64,000 nucleotides of DNA from Pinirhizobacter soli (GTDB lineage: Bacteria; Pseudomonadota; Gammaproteobacteria; Xanthomonadales; Rhodanobacteraceae): NCBI RefSeq assembly GCF_015905305.1, contig NZ_JADZLQ010000002.1, forward strand, positions 742,361 through 806,360, read 5' to 3'. The position numbers were made by a program, and so were the translations under genes. The notes beneath the pieces are model-generated. The model made no database searches. It saw only the letters and a program-made list of their open reading frames with translations, and was not told the origin of the DNA. Numbering within the stretch: position 1 is the stretch's first letter; every line of letters starts with the position of its first letter. Shown in pieces: positions 27,686-36,639 of this stretch.

Positions 27686-28646
27686 AGTGCCGCGATTGTA
27701 TAGCGGTGCCAGCGCAGCGGTGGTGGCGGCAACCCCGCGAACATTGGGAAATGTACCCTTTACGCACGGGCACGGAATCCTCGTCGTTGTTGCGCAGGTT
27801 CCTTTGAAGAAACCCGCCTACCTGCGTTCGCCACTCCTGGGTGTCGAAAGCATAAAGATCCACATGCCGCGCGCCGGGAACAACCCAAAGCTCCTTTTTC
27901 CCACCAGCCCTGGCGTAGAGCGCCATCGACTGCGCCAATGTCACGTGCTTATCCTTCTCGCCAGCGACAAAGAGGGTTGGCCCTATAAGCCCATCCACAT
28001 GGTCGATCGGCCGCAACGCCTCCGGACCAAAGCCAAGGTGCCACGACATCGTCCGCAGGAGTACCGGGGCCAGGAATGAGAATGCGTGACCTAAGTGCAG
28101 GTCGATACGGTCACGCACCGCTTCGTCGATGGTGGGATAGACCTGCTCGATGACCAGCGCTTCGGCACGGAGCGGTGGCCGGGCCAAGAGGATGGCTGCC
28201 CCGCCCATCGACGTCCCCGCCACTGCGATCCGCTCGTGGGGAAGCCTCTGCCGTATCCACGACAGTGCTCGCACCGCGTCGTCGGCTTCCCGGTAGCCAA
28301 GCGTGATGGCATCGCCTTCGCTTTCGCCCGCAGACTGGAAATCGATCAACATGACCGAGTAGCCCTGCGAATGCAGCCAGCGTGCCCGCCCCAGCATCGC
28401 CGTCCTGTCGGCACGAACGCCATGCAACAACAACACGGCGCCCTCCCCCGGCACTCCCTGCGCGAACCAGCCGCGGATCGTCCGCCCACCGGCGTCGTTG
28501 AACGCGAGTGCCGTCACTGGCAAGTCGAGCGGCGGTTCCCCCACTGGCTCGCGTCGCGGGGCTAACAGGAGTGCTCCACATGTCCATACCGCCCCTCCGC
28601 AGGCGAGCAGGCATACGGTGGCGGCCACGATCCATCTGCGTTTCAT
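27600..28646 (-). CDS. Alpha/beta hydrolase with N-terminal membrane anchor
   Basis: 348 residues from the ATG at 28646. A signal anchor (about 5-30, [22 protein letters not shown]) precedes a serine-hydrolase fold: [21 protein letters not shown], nucleophile elbow [14 protein letters not shown], acid in VAGEKDKHV and histidine in [10 protein letters not shown]. The family usually ends soon after that histidine, but here about 60 extra residues of low-complexity, coding-unlike sequence continue and overlap the 5' end of nsrR by 86 bases. The natural stop may have been lost. Substrate unknown. Confidence 0.78.
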   Translation of the reverse strand: MKRRWIVAATVCLLACGGAVWTCGALLLAPRREPVGEPPLDLPVTALAFNDAGGRTIRGWFAQGVPGEGAVLLLHGVRADRTAMLGRARWLHSQGYSVMLIDFQSAGESEGDAITLGYREADDAVRALSWIRQRLPHERIAVAGTSMGGAAILLARPPLRAEALVIEQVYPTIDEAVRDRIDLHLGHAFSFLAPVLLRTMSWHLGFGPEALRPIDHVDGLIGPTLFVAGEKDKHVTLAQSMALYARAGGKKELWVVPGARHVDLYAFDTQEWRTQVGGFLQRNLRNNDEDSVPVRKGYISQCSRGCRHHRCAGTAIQSRHYATDHPNRLCAADADVPGHPGRGPIFHP

Positions 28647-28743
28647 CTTCCATGCCCCTGCATGCCGAAGCAGGCAGGATGCGCGGGAGTTCGGGCCTTC
28701 GTCAGTCGGAAACCTGACCAGGCGCTGGCTTGGGCTGGCAGGC

Positions 28744-28771
28744 AAAAAAAAACGCCCCCAATGGGGGCGTT
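28744..28771 (-). terminator. Rho-independent terminator after tRNA-Pro
   Basis: Read on the minus strand, a perfect 9-bp stem (AACGCCCCC with GGGGGCGTT) and 3-base loop is followed by a run of T (A7 on the plus strand at 28744-28750). It lies 11 bases after the tRNA. Confidence 0.93.
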
Positions 28772-28782
28772 TCTTGAAGAGT

Positions 28783-28859
28783 TGGTCGGGGTGGCGAGAT
28801 TCGAACTCGCGACCACTACACCCCCAGCGTAGTGCGCTACCAGGCTGCGCTACACCCCG
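28783..28859 (-). tRNA. tRNA-Pro (anticodon GGG)
   Basis: 77 bases including an encoded CCA. The acceptor stem CGGGGTG pairs with CACCCCG; the D-arm has AGCCTGGTAGC; the anticodon loop CTGGGGG gives GGG; the T-arm is GCGAG-TTCGAAT-CTCGC. It lies after the merR-like gene in the pheST-ihfA-merR-tRNA-Pro order conserved in this group, and has its own terminator. Confidence 0.97.
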
Positions 28860-28905
28860 ACTAAGAAAGCAATTGTACCAGTTGCGAAGGCCCGGGCGGA
28901 AGCCG

Positions 28906-29262
28906 TCAGCGGCGCAGCAGGGTGAGCACTTCTTCCAGTTCCAGGCGCACCTGGCGGACGATCTGGTGGGACATGCTGGACTCCATGCGGGCCTGGGGGC
29001 CATCCAGGCGCGCACGCGCACCGGTGATGGTGAAGCCCTCGTCGTACAGCAGCGAGCGGATCTGCCGGATCATGAGCACGTCGTGGCGCTGGTAATAGCG
29101 ACGGTTACCGCGGCGCTTGACCGGATTCAGTGCAGGGAATTCCTGCTCCCAATAACGAAGCACGTGGGGTTTCACGCCACACAGTTCGCTGACTTCACCA
29201 ATGGTGAAATAGCGCTTCGCCGGAATGGCTGGAAGCTCGGTGTTATTCCCTTGGTCCAGCAT
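28906..29262 (-). CDS. MerR-family transcriptional regulator
   Basis: 118 residues. The MerR helix-turn-helix and wing are seen in [45 protein letters not shown], followed by a short helical tail rather than a ligand domain. There are no metal-binding cysteines at the C-terminus. Its start overlaps the end of ihfA by 20 bases, as in many gammaproteobacteria with this gene order. Target genes are unknown. Confidence 0.92.
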   Translation of the reverse strand: MLDQGNNTELPAIPAKRYFTIGEVSELCGVKPHVLRYWEQEFPALNPVKRRGNRRYYQRHDVLMIRQIRSLLYDEGFTITGARARLDGPQARMESSMSHQIVRQVRLELEEVLTLLRR

Positions 29263-29542
29263 ACCCCTCCACTCTCACCTTGAGTTTCTGCCCTGGACGG
29301 AACGTCACCACCCTGCGCGCGGAGATGGGAATCTCCTCGCCGGTCTTGGGGTTCCGCCCGGGACGCTGGTTTTTCTGGCGCAGGTCGAAATTGCCGAATC
29401 CGGACAATTTAACCTGCTCCCCCCTTTCAAGCGCTTCGCGGACCACCTCGAAATAGGCGTCTACGAATTCTTTGGCCTCGCGTTTATTGAGGCCCACGTC
29501 GAGGAAAAGCCGCTCGGCCATTTCCGCCTTGGTCAGCGCCAT
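29243..29542 (-). CDS. ihfA: Integration host factor subunit alpha
   Basis: 99 residues (E. coli 99) from the ATG at 29542 ([24 protein letters not shown]). The DNA-binding arm reads [24 protein letters not shown], and [13 protein letters not shown] follows, as in IHF-alpha. It bends DNA as a heterodimer with IHF-beta. The start lies 1 base after the pheT stop, and the stop is inside the merR-like gene, so all are translated from one message. Confidence 0.97.
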   Translation of the reverse strand: MALTKAEMAERLFLDVGLNKREAKEFVDAYFEVVREALERGEQVKLSGFGNFDLRQKNQRPGRNPKTGEEIPISARRVVTFRPGQKLKVRVEGYAGPRE

Positions 29543-29543
29543 T

Positions 29544-31913
29544 TCATCCTCGCAATCTTGCCTTGCATGTGTTCTCCAACGCCAGTACCGCATTACGTAC
29601 GCAGGCATCGGCGTCGTCGTCAGTAAGCGTGCGTGAATCGTCCTGCAAAATCAAGCCCATAGCGAGACTTTTGCGTCCGGCCTCCACGCCCTTGCCGACG
29701 TACCGGTCGAACAGCCGTACCTCGCGCAGGGTCGGGCCCAGCGCTGCCCGTACGGCGGCCTCTGCGGAGGCCCAGGCCACGTCCTCGGGCATATCCACGG
29801 CGATATCCCTTCGAACCTGCGGGAATTTACCGATGGAAGTGGCCTTGGGCAGGCGTCGCTGGCCCAGGGCGAGCATGTCCAGTTCGGCCACCTGGATGTC
29901 GTCGCCGGCATCGAGCGCCCGGGCGAGCGAGGGGTGCAGGCTGCCCAGGAAGCCGGCGGGCTTGCCGTCGCGAAGTACCCTGGCCGAACGGCCAGGGTGC
30001 AGGAAGGCGGGAAGGCCCTCCGCATCGAAGCTCCAGCGCCCAGGTTCGCCTCCCTGGGCGATCAAGGCTTCGATGTCACCCTTCAAGTCATAAAGGTCCA
30101 TCGGCCGTGCGGGCACGCCCCATTGTTCGGGGATGGCCGGGCCACAAGCCACCAGCCCTAAGCGTGGCGTCTCCGCGTCGCTGGCATAGGTACGGGCCAG
30201 TTCGTACAGGCGGATGCGATCCTGCTGACGCGCGCGATTGTACGAGAGCGCCTGCAACAGGCCGGGCAACAGCGAGGGCCGCATCACGGCCAATTCCGCC
30301 GAAAGGGGATTAGCCAATGCCACGCCCTGCCCGCCCATGCCCCAGCGCTCGAGCAGTTCTGCGTCGACGAAGGCCAGCGTGACCGCTTCGAACCAGCCGC
30401 GCGACGCCAGCTGTCCGCGCACGGCCATGTCGCCCAGGCGTTCTTCAGGATCGGGCACCAGCGCCAGCGCGCCGGACGGGCGATGGGTGGGAATATTGTC
30501 GTAGCCGTGGATGCGCGCGACCTCTTCGACCAGGTCTTCTTCGCGTTCGATGTCGAAGCGGCTGGAGGGAGCGGTCACGCGCCATCCGTCGGTCAGCGAC
30601 TGAACCTGCATGCCCAGCGCGGTGAGCATGCGCGACACGGCCGCATCGGCCACTTCCAGGCCCAGCAGGCGGTGCAGGCGCGCGCGGCGCAACACCACGG
30701 GCCTGGGCTCGGGGATGTCCTGGAGGCGCTCGGCCACGGTGACCGGGCCCGGCGTACCGCCGGCAATTTCCAGAAGCAGCGCCGTGGCACGGTCCAGTGC
30801 CCGGACCGGCAAGGCCGGGTCCACGCCGCGCTCGTAGCGGTGCGAGGCATCGGTATGCAGGCCGAGCTTGCGCGCCCGGCCCATGATGGCCGCCGGTGCG
30901 AAGTGGGCGGACTCCAGGAATACGCTGGTGGTGGTGTCGGTCACGCGCGTGTCGAACCCGCCCATCACGCCGGCGGCGGCAACGGCCCTGGCCTCGTCGG
31001 CAATCACCAGGAAGCCCGGGGCGAGCTTCGGCTCGCTGCCGTCGAGCAGCTTCAACGATTCGCCTTCGCGTGCATGGCGCACTACGACGTCGCCAACGAG
31101 CTTGTCGTTGTCGAAGGCGTGCATCGGCTGGCCGAGTTCGAGCATGACGTAGGCGGTCACGTCGACCACGGCACTGATCGGGCGAATGCCGCCGCGGCGC
31201 AGGCGCTCGGCCATCCACAACGGCGTGCGTGCGGAAGGATCGATGCCCGAGACCACGCGACCGAGGTAACGCGGCGCATCGGCCCCGGCTTCAAGGCGCA
31301 CCGCACGACGTGCATCACCGGATCCCGCGACTGACTGCGCCTGCACCGGCTTCACATGGCCGCCGAACAGCGCCGCAACGTCATGCGCCAGGCCATGCAC
31401 GCTCAGGCAATCGGGGCGGTTCGGGGTGATCTTCAACTCGATGCTGGCATCGGGCAGGCCAAGGTAGCTGGCCAGCGACTGACCGACCGGCGCATCGGCC
31501 GGAAGCTCCAGCAGGCCCGAAGCATCGGCGTCGATGCCCAGCTCCTTCGCCGAGCACAGCATGCCGTTGGATTCCACGCCACGCAGTTTGGCTGCCTTGA
31601 TGGCGATGCCACCGGGCAGGTTTGCACCCACCATGGCCAGCGGCACCTTGATGCCGACGCGCGCGTTGGGGGCACCGCAGACGATCTGCAGCGGCTCGGG
31701 GAGACCAGCATCGACGCGGCAAACCTGCAGGCGATCGGCCTCGGGATGTTTTTCCGCCGACACGATGGTGGCCACCACCACGTGGTCCAGGCTTTCGCCC
31801 AGGGCCGTGACGTCTTCGACTTCCAGGCCCGCCATGGTCAGCGCATGCACCAGCGCGTCACGATCGACGGGGACGTCGACAACCTCGCGCAGCCAGTTTT
31901 CGGAGAATTTCAT
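29544..31913 (-). CDS. pheT: Phenylalanine--tRNA ligase beta subunit
   Basis: 789 residues (E. coli 795) from the ATG at 31913 ([17 protein letters not shown]). Domains: EMAPII-like tRNA-binding about 40-150 ([24 protein letters not shown]), B3/B4 editing domain about 210-380, B5 about 400-475, and the C-terminal ferredoxin-like anticodon-binding domain ([20 protein letters not shown]). It forms the alpha2-beta2 enzyme with PheS and removes misattached tyrosine. It follows pheS closely and precedes ihfA by 1 base. Confidence 0.97.
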   Translation of the reverse strand: MKFSENWLREVVDVPVDRDALVHALTMAGLEVEDVTALGESLDHVVVATIVSAEKHPEADRLQVCRVDAGLPEPLQIVCGAPNARVGIKVPLAMVGANLPGGIAIKAAKLRGVESNGMLCSAKELGIDADASGLLELPADAPVGQSLASYLGLPDASIELKITPNRPDCLSVHGLAHDVAALFGGHVKPVQAQSVAGSGDARRAVRLEAGADAPRYLGRVVSGIDPSARTPLWMAERLRRGGIRPISAVVDVTAYVMLELGQPMHAFDNDKLVGDVVVRHAREGESLKLLDGSEPKLAPGFLVIADEARAVAAAGVMGGFDTRVTDTTTSVFLESAHFAPAAIMGRARKLGLHTDASHRYERGVDPALPVRALDRATALLLEIAGGTPGPVTVAERLQDIPEPRPVVLRRARLHRLLGLEVADAAVSRMLTALGMQVQSLTDGWRVTAPSSRFDIEREEDLVEEVARIHGYDNIPTHRPSGALALVPDPEERLGDMAVRGQLASRGWFEAVTLAFVDAELLERWGMGGQGVALANPLSAELAVMRPSLLPGLLQALSYNRARQQDRIRLYELARTYASDAETPRLGLVACGPAIPEQWGVPARPMDLYDLKGDIEALIAQGGEPGRWSFDAEGLPAFLHPGRSARVLRDGKPAGFLGSLHPSLARALDAGDDIQVAELDMLALGQRRLPKATSIGKFPQVRRDIAVDMPEDVAWASAEAAVRAALGPTLREVRLFDRYVGKGVEAGRKSLAMGLILQDDSRTLTDDDADACVRNAVLALENTCKARLRG

Positions 31914-31935
31914 GCTTCGAATCCTTGACGACGGA

Positions 31936-33038
<1,103 letters not shown>

Positions 33039-33047
33039 GCGTTTGGA

Positions 33048-33407
33048 TCAAGCAGCCAGGCTGGCCTTGGCCTTCTCCGCGATCGCACCAAAAGCCTTGA
33101 TGTCGTGCACGGCCAGATCGGCAAGGACCTTGCGGTCGACTTCGATCTGGGCCTTGGACAGGCCATTGATGAGGCGGCTGTAGGACAGGCCGAACTGACG
33201 GGCTGCTGCATTGATACGGACGATCCACAGCGCGCGGAACTGACGCTTGCGCTGCTTGCGGCCGATGTACGCGTACTGGCCAGCCTTGATGACGGCCTGG
33301 TTGGCTACGCGGAAGACCTTGCGGCGGGCGTTGTAATAGCCCTTGGCACGGCCGATGACTTTCTTGTGACGACGACGGGCGGTAACACCGCGCTTAACAC
33401 GAGCCAT
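33048..33407 (-). CDS. rplT: 50S ribosomal protein L20
   Basis: 119 residues (E. coli 118). [39 protein letters not shown] is the highly basic N-terminus, followed by [19 protein letters not shown] sequence ([18 protein letters not shown]). It binds 23S rRNA early in 50S assembly and in E. coli also represses its own operon by binding the mRNA. It follows rpmI by 15 bases. Confidence 0.98.
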   Translation of the reverse strand: MARVKRGVTARRRHKKVIGRAKGYYNARRKVFRVANQAVIKAGQYAYIGRKQRKRQFRALWIVRINAAARQFGLSYSRLINGLSKAQIEVDRKVLADLAVHDIKAFGAIAEKAKASLAA

Positions 33408-33422
33408 GGTTCTTTCCCTCCC

Positions 33423-33620
33423 TTAGAGATACGGCAACATGCGAGCTACACCCTTGGTGTCGCAAGCTTTGACGTGGTTGGGAGCGCGCAGGCCGCGCTT
33501 ACGCTTGGTCGACTTCTTGGTCAGGATGTGTGACTTGAAGGCGTGACCGCACTTGAACTTGCCCGAGGCGGTTTTGCTAAAACGCTTAGCAGCCGCACGG
33601 TTGGTCTTGATCTTGGGCAT
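33423..33620 (-). CDS. rpmI: 50S ribosomal protein L35
   Basis: 65 residues (E. coli 65), [45 protein letters not shown], the complete family pattern. It is in the order infC-rpmI-rplT. A terminator after infC and a leader of about 160 bases before this gene show it can have its own promoter. Confidence 0.98.
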   Translation of the reverse strand: MPKIKTNRAAAKRFSKTASGKFKCGHAFKSHILTKKSTKRKRGLRAPNHVKACDTKGVARMLPYL

Positions 33621-33702
33621 CGGAATGCTCCGTATTCAATGGTTGACTGATCCGGCGGCTGGGCCTTGCGGCCAGCGCTTTCCTTCCTGCCGGGAACGGT
33701 GC

Positions 33703-33725
33703 TCACCCCAATCCAGAGGGGGTGA
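33703..33725 (-). other. Stem-loop in the rpmI leader
   Basis: TCACCCC and GGGGTGA (7 bp, perfect) around a 9-base loop, about 85 bases before the rpmI start. It lies where L20-dependent control acts in E. coli, but I cannot show a pseudoknot or L20 site. Confidence 0.4.
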
Positions 33726-33782
33726 ACCGGCGAGTTTACAGTAAGTTGCGGACGGTTTGCCAGCCCTTCGGACGCCCTGATA

Positions 33783-33809
33783 CACAAAACGGCGGCCCTT
33801 GGGCCGCCG
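33783..33809 (-). terminator. Rho-independent terminator after infC
   Basis: On the minus strand, CGGCGGC pairs with GCCGCCG around a 6-base loop and is followed by GTTTTGTGT. It lies 40 bases after the infC stop and separates thrS-infC from rpmI-rplT at least partly. Confidence 0.8.
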
Positions 33810-33848
33810 CTCCTGCCTGCCTTGGGCTCGAAGGAGCCCGTGGAGGGG

Positions 33849-34376
33849 TCAGATCTTCTTCTTCGGGCCGATCATCATCACCATCTGGCGCCCTTCCAGG
33901 CGCGGGAACTGCTCGACGGTGCCGTTCTCGCCGACATCTTCCTGGATCTTGCGGGCCAGGTTCTGGCCGAGGTCCTGGTGGGACATCTCGCGGCCACGGA
34001 AGCGGATGGTGACCTTGACCTTGTCGCCTTCCTCGAGGAAACGCAGCATGTTCCGCATCTTGATCTGGTAGTCGCCCACGTCCGTCACCGGCCGGAACTT
34101 CACTTCCTTGATCTCGACCTGCTTCTGCTTCTTCTTGGCAGCCTGGGCTTTCTTCTGCGCTTCGAACTTGAACTTGCCGAAATCCATGATGCGGCAGACC
34201 GGTGGGTCGCCGTTTGGCTGGATTTCCACTAGATCCATGCCGGCTTCTTCAGCCAGGCGCATGGCATCGGGTGTGGCCAGGATACCCAGCTGCTCACCCT
34301 CGACGCCCAACACGCGGACGCGTGGCACGCGGATGTCGTTGTTCTTGCGATTGCCCTTGTTATCGGTCGTAGCGAT
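33849..34376 (-). CDS. infC: Translation initiation factor IF-3 (AUC start codon)
   Basis: 175 residues. The first in-frame ATG/GTG lies too far in; the typical N-terminus ATTDNKGNRKNNDIRVPRVRVLGVEGEQLG continues upstream to an ATC at 34376, with GGAGG 8 bases before it. Rare start codons are the rule for infC and let IF-3 repress its own translation. GYQIKMRNMLRFLEEGDKVKVTIRFRGREM-type sequence marks the C-terminal 30S-binding domain; the short linker is lysine-rich (KAQAAKKKQKQ). It follows thrS by 44 bases. Confidence 0.95.
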   Translation of the reverse strand: MATTDNKGNRKNNDIRVPRVRVLGVEGEQLGILATPDAMRLAEEAGMDLVEIQPNGDPPVCRIMDFGKFKFEAQKKAQAAKKKQKQVEIKEVKFRPVTDVGDYQIKMRNMLRFLEEGDKVKVTIRFRGREMSHQDLGQNLARKIQEDVGENGTVEQFPRLEGRQMVMMIGPKKKI

Positions 34377-34420
34377 ACCGCTATCCTCCAGGAGATTTCA
34401 AAAAGAACCGGACACGCGCC

Positions 34421-36322
34421 TTAGCGGCGTGTCTCGGCTTCCAGCCGGGCAACGAAGTCGGCCAGCGGCATGCTGCCCAGATCCTCGCCTCCGCGACTAC
34501 GCACGGAGACAGACCCCGTTTCTTTCTCGCGGTCACCAACCACGATCAGATAGGGAACCTTCTGCAGCGCATGCTCGCGGATTTTATATCCGACCTTTTC
34601 GTTGCGCAAATCCGCTTCTATGCGGAAGCCTTTACCGACAAGGGTTTGCGTGACCTCTCGCACATAGTCGGCCTGTGCGTCGGTAATGGAGAAGACTACA
34701 CCCTGGACGGGTGCCAGCCACGCCGGAAGGTTGCCGGCGTGGTGTTCGATCAGGATGCCGATGAAGCGCTCCATCGAGCCCACGATCGCCCGATGCAACA
34801 TAACCGGATGTTTTCTCTGGGAATGTTCGTCCACATATTCGGCGCCCAGGCGCTCGGGCATCATGAAATCGACCTGCATGGTACCCACCTGCCAGCCGCG
34901 GCCGATGGAGTCGCGCATGTGGTATTCGATCTTCGGACCGTAGAAAGCACCCTCGCCGGGGAGTTCTTCCCAGGCCACGCCGGCTGCCGCCAGAGCCGCC
35001 CGCAGGGCACCCTCGGCACGGTCCCAGGTGGCGTCGTCGCCCAGGCGCTTTTCCGGCCGAAGGGCGATTTTGAGCCCGATGTCTTCGAATCCGAAGTCGG
35101 CGTACACCTTCATCGCCTGCAGGTGGAAGGCTTTGACTTCCGCCTCGATCTGCTCGGCGGTGCAGAAGATATGGCCGTCATCCTGGGTGAAGGCGCGCAC
35201 GCGCATGATGCCGTGCAGGGCACCGGAGGGCTCGTTGCGATGGCAGCCGCCGAACTCGCCGTAACGGATGGGCAGGTCGCGGTAGCTCTTCAGGTCGGTG
35301 TTGTAGATCTGCACGTGGCCGGGGCAATTCATCGGCTTCAGCGCGTAGGTGCGCTTTTCCGATTCGGTGAAGAACATGTTCTCGGCATAGTTATCCCAGT
35401 GGCCGGATTTCTTCCACAAGGAAACGTCCATGATTTGCGGGCCACGCACCTCCTTATAGCCGCTGTCGCGGTACACGCGGCGCACGTACTGCTCTACCGC
35501 TTGCCAGATGGCCCAGCCCTTCGGGTGCCAGAAGATCATGCCCGGCGCTTCTTCCTGCATGTGGAAGAGGTCCAGTTGCTTGCCAATGCGGCGGTGGTCG
35601 CGTTTTTCGGCTTCTTCGAGCTGGAACAGGTAGGCCTTGAGCTCCTTGTCGTTGAGCCAGGACGTACCGTAGATGCGCGTGAGCATCTGGTTGTTCGAGT
35701 CGCCGCGCCAGTAGGCGCCGGCTACTTTCATCAGCTTGAACGCGCGCAGCTTGCCGGTGTTGGGCACGTGCGGGCCACGGCACAGATCCGTGAACTCACC
35801 CTGCGAATACAGCGACAGTTCCTCGTTGGCGGGGATCGATTCGATGATCTCCGCCTTGTACTCCTCACCCAGCCCGCGGAAGAAAGCCACCGCTTCGTCG
35901 CGGGACTTCACCGAGCGGGTGACAGGCAGTGCCTCGGCGACAATGCGAGTCATCTCCGCTTCGATCTTCTCCAGGTCGTCCGGGGTAAAGGGACGTTCGT
36001 AGGCAAAGTCGTAAAAAAAGCCGTTGTCGATCACCGGGCCAATGGTGACCTGCGCGCCGGGATACAGCCGCTGCACGGCCTGCGCCAAGAGGTGCGCCGT
36101 GGAATGGCGAAGGATATCCAGCGCCTCGGGGCTTTTCTCGGTGACGATCTCGAGTGAGGCGTCGTGATCGACCAGGAAACTGGCATCGACCAGGCGCCCG
36201 TCGACCTTGCCGGCAAGCGTGGCCTTGGCAAGCCCCGCGCCAATGGAGGCGGCGACGTCCTGGACGGTGACGGGGTGGTCGAAGGGACGCTGGCTGCCGT
36301 CGGGGAGGGTGATCTGGACCAT
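34421..36322 (-). CDS. thrS: Threonine--tRNA ligase
   Basis: 633 residues (E. coli 642). TGS domain 1-60 ([20 protein letters not shown]), editing domain with [16 protein letters not shown], class II core with zinc ligands in [31 protein letters not shown] and [24 protein letters not shown], and an anticodon-binding C-terminus. The start at 36322 is preceded by a leader holding a promoter, a short ORF with Thr codons and a terminator hairpin 27 bases from the ATG. No gene promoter can fit between hairpin and start, so expression depends on read-through. Confidence 0.97.
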   Translation of the reverse strand: MVQITLPDGSQRPFDHPVTVQDVAASIGAGLAKATLAGKVDGRLVDASFLVDHDASLEIVTEKSPEALDILRHSTAHLLAQAVQRLYPGAQVTIGPVIDNGFFYDFAYERPFTPDDLEKIEAEMTRIVAEALPVTRSVKSRDEAVAFFRGLGEEYKAEIIESIPANEELSLYSQGEFTDLCRGPHVPNTGKLRAFKLMKVAGAYWRGDSNNQMLTRIYGTSWLNDKELKAYLFQLEEAEKRDHRRIGKQLDLFHMQEEAPGMIFWHPKGWAIWQAVEQYVRRVYRDSGYKEVRGPQIMDVSLWKKSGHWDNYAENMFFTESEKRTYALKPMNCPGHVQIYNTDLKSYRDLPIRYGEFGGCHRNEPSGALHGIMRVRAFTQDDGHIFCTAEQIEAEVKAFHLQAMKVYADFGFEDIGLKIALRPEKRLGDDATWDRAEGALRAALAAAGVAWEELPGEGAFYGPKIEYHMRDSIGRGWQVGTMQVDFMMPERLGAEYVDEHSQRKHPVMLHRAIVGSMERFIGILIEHHAGNLPAWLAPVQGVVFSITDAQADYVREVTQTLVGKGFRIEADLRNEKVGYKIREHALQKVPYLIVVGDREKETGSVSVRSRGGEDLGSMPLADFVARLEAETRR

Positions 36323-36348
36323 GGATATGTTCTTCTTGGATCTAAGGC

Positions 36349-36375
36349 ATAAAAAAAGAGCGCCGGGCGCCCTTT
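36349..36375 (-). terminator. Terminator hairpin in the thrS leader (putative attenuator)
   Basis: On the minus strand AAAGGGCGC, loop CCG, GCGCTCTTT forms a 9-bp stem with one G-T, followed by a T-run (TTTTTTT counting the arm end). It lies 27 bases before the thrS ATG. CGCCTCCTT at 36390-36398 can pair with part of the left arm (AAGGGCG, 36368-36374) through a 2-base bulge, an alternative that would break the terminator. Confidence 0.75.
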
Positions 36376-36408
36376 GCGTTCAAACACTCAAGGAGGCGTG
36401 GCGAAGGC

Positions 36409-36435
36409 TTAAGCTGGGAAGCTCGTAGTTTGCAT
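36409..36435 (-). CDS. Putative thrS leader peptide with tandem threonine codons
   Basis: ATG CAA ACT ACG AGC TTC CCA GCT TAA: an 8-residue ORF, M-Q-T-T-S-F-P-A, inside the leader between promoter and terminator. Its stop is 34 bases before the terminator. There is only a weak ribosome-binding site (GCCGAG upstream). The tandem Thr codons and position fit a leader peptide for threonyl-tRNA-dependent attenuation, but chance cannot be excluded. Confidence 0.4.
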   Translation of the reverse strand: MQTTSFPA

Positions 36436-36493
36436 GTCGCACACTCGGCCGGCGTTGCCGCGGCCACCTCGATGAAGGAAATATCTCGCGCGA

Positions 36494-36522
36494 AAGCTAA
36501 GTCAGCGCTGGCGTATTGTCAA
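36494..36522 (-). promoter_or_regulatory. Sigma70-like promoter for thrS
   Basis: On the minus strand, a perfect -35 TTGACA (36522-36517), 17-base spacer and -10 TAGCTT (36499-36494). Transcription would begin near 36487, about 50 bases before the leader ORF and 165 before the thrS start. Confidence 0.65.
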
Positions 36523-36590
36523 TGAAAACCGGCTGGTCACGGCTTGGTCACATCAAGGCAAGTGCTTGCCCGCAAAGCATGAATATGGGG

Positions 36591-36636
36591 TTGTCCACAG
36601 GTTTGCCCAAGGGGAGTCCACAGTCGATGTGGATAA
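36591..36636. other. Cluster of three DnaA-box-like 9-mers
   Basis: TTGTCCACA at 36591-36599 (one mismatch to TTATCCACA), GAGTCCACA at 36614-36622 (two mismatches) and the inverse TGTGGATAA at 36628-36636 (perfect on the minus strand). The last two face each other as an inverted repeat. They lie between the recD stop and the thrS promoter. No dnaA or dnaN is near, so this is not the usual oriC context. Confidence 0.55.
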
Positions 36637-36639
36637 CCT

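Noticed and set aside
27672..28079. 135-codon plus-strand frame over the hydrolase gene
   Set aside because: Proline/arginine-rich with no start signal; lies opposite the hydrolase catalytic region.
34571..36157. 528-codon plus-strand frame across thrS
   Set aside because: Antisense shadow of threonyl-tRNA synthetase; no ribosome-binding site or family motif.
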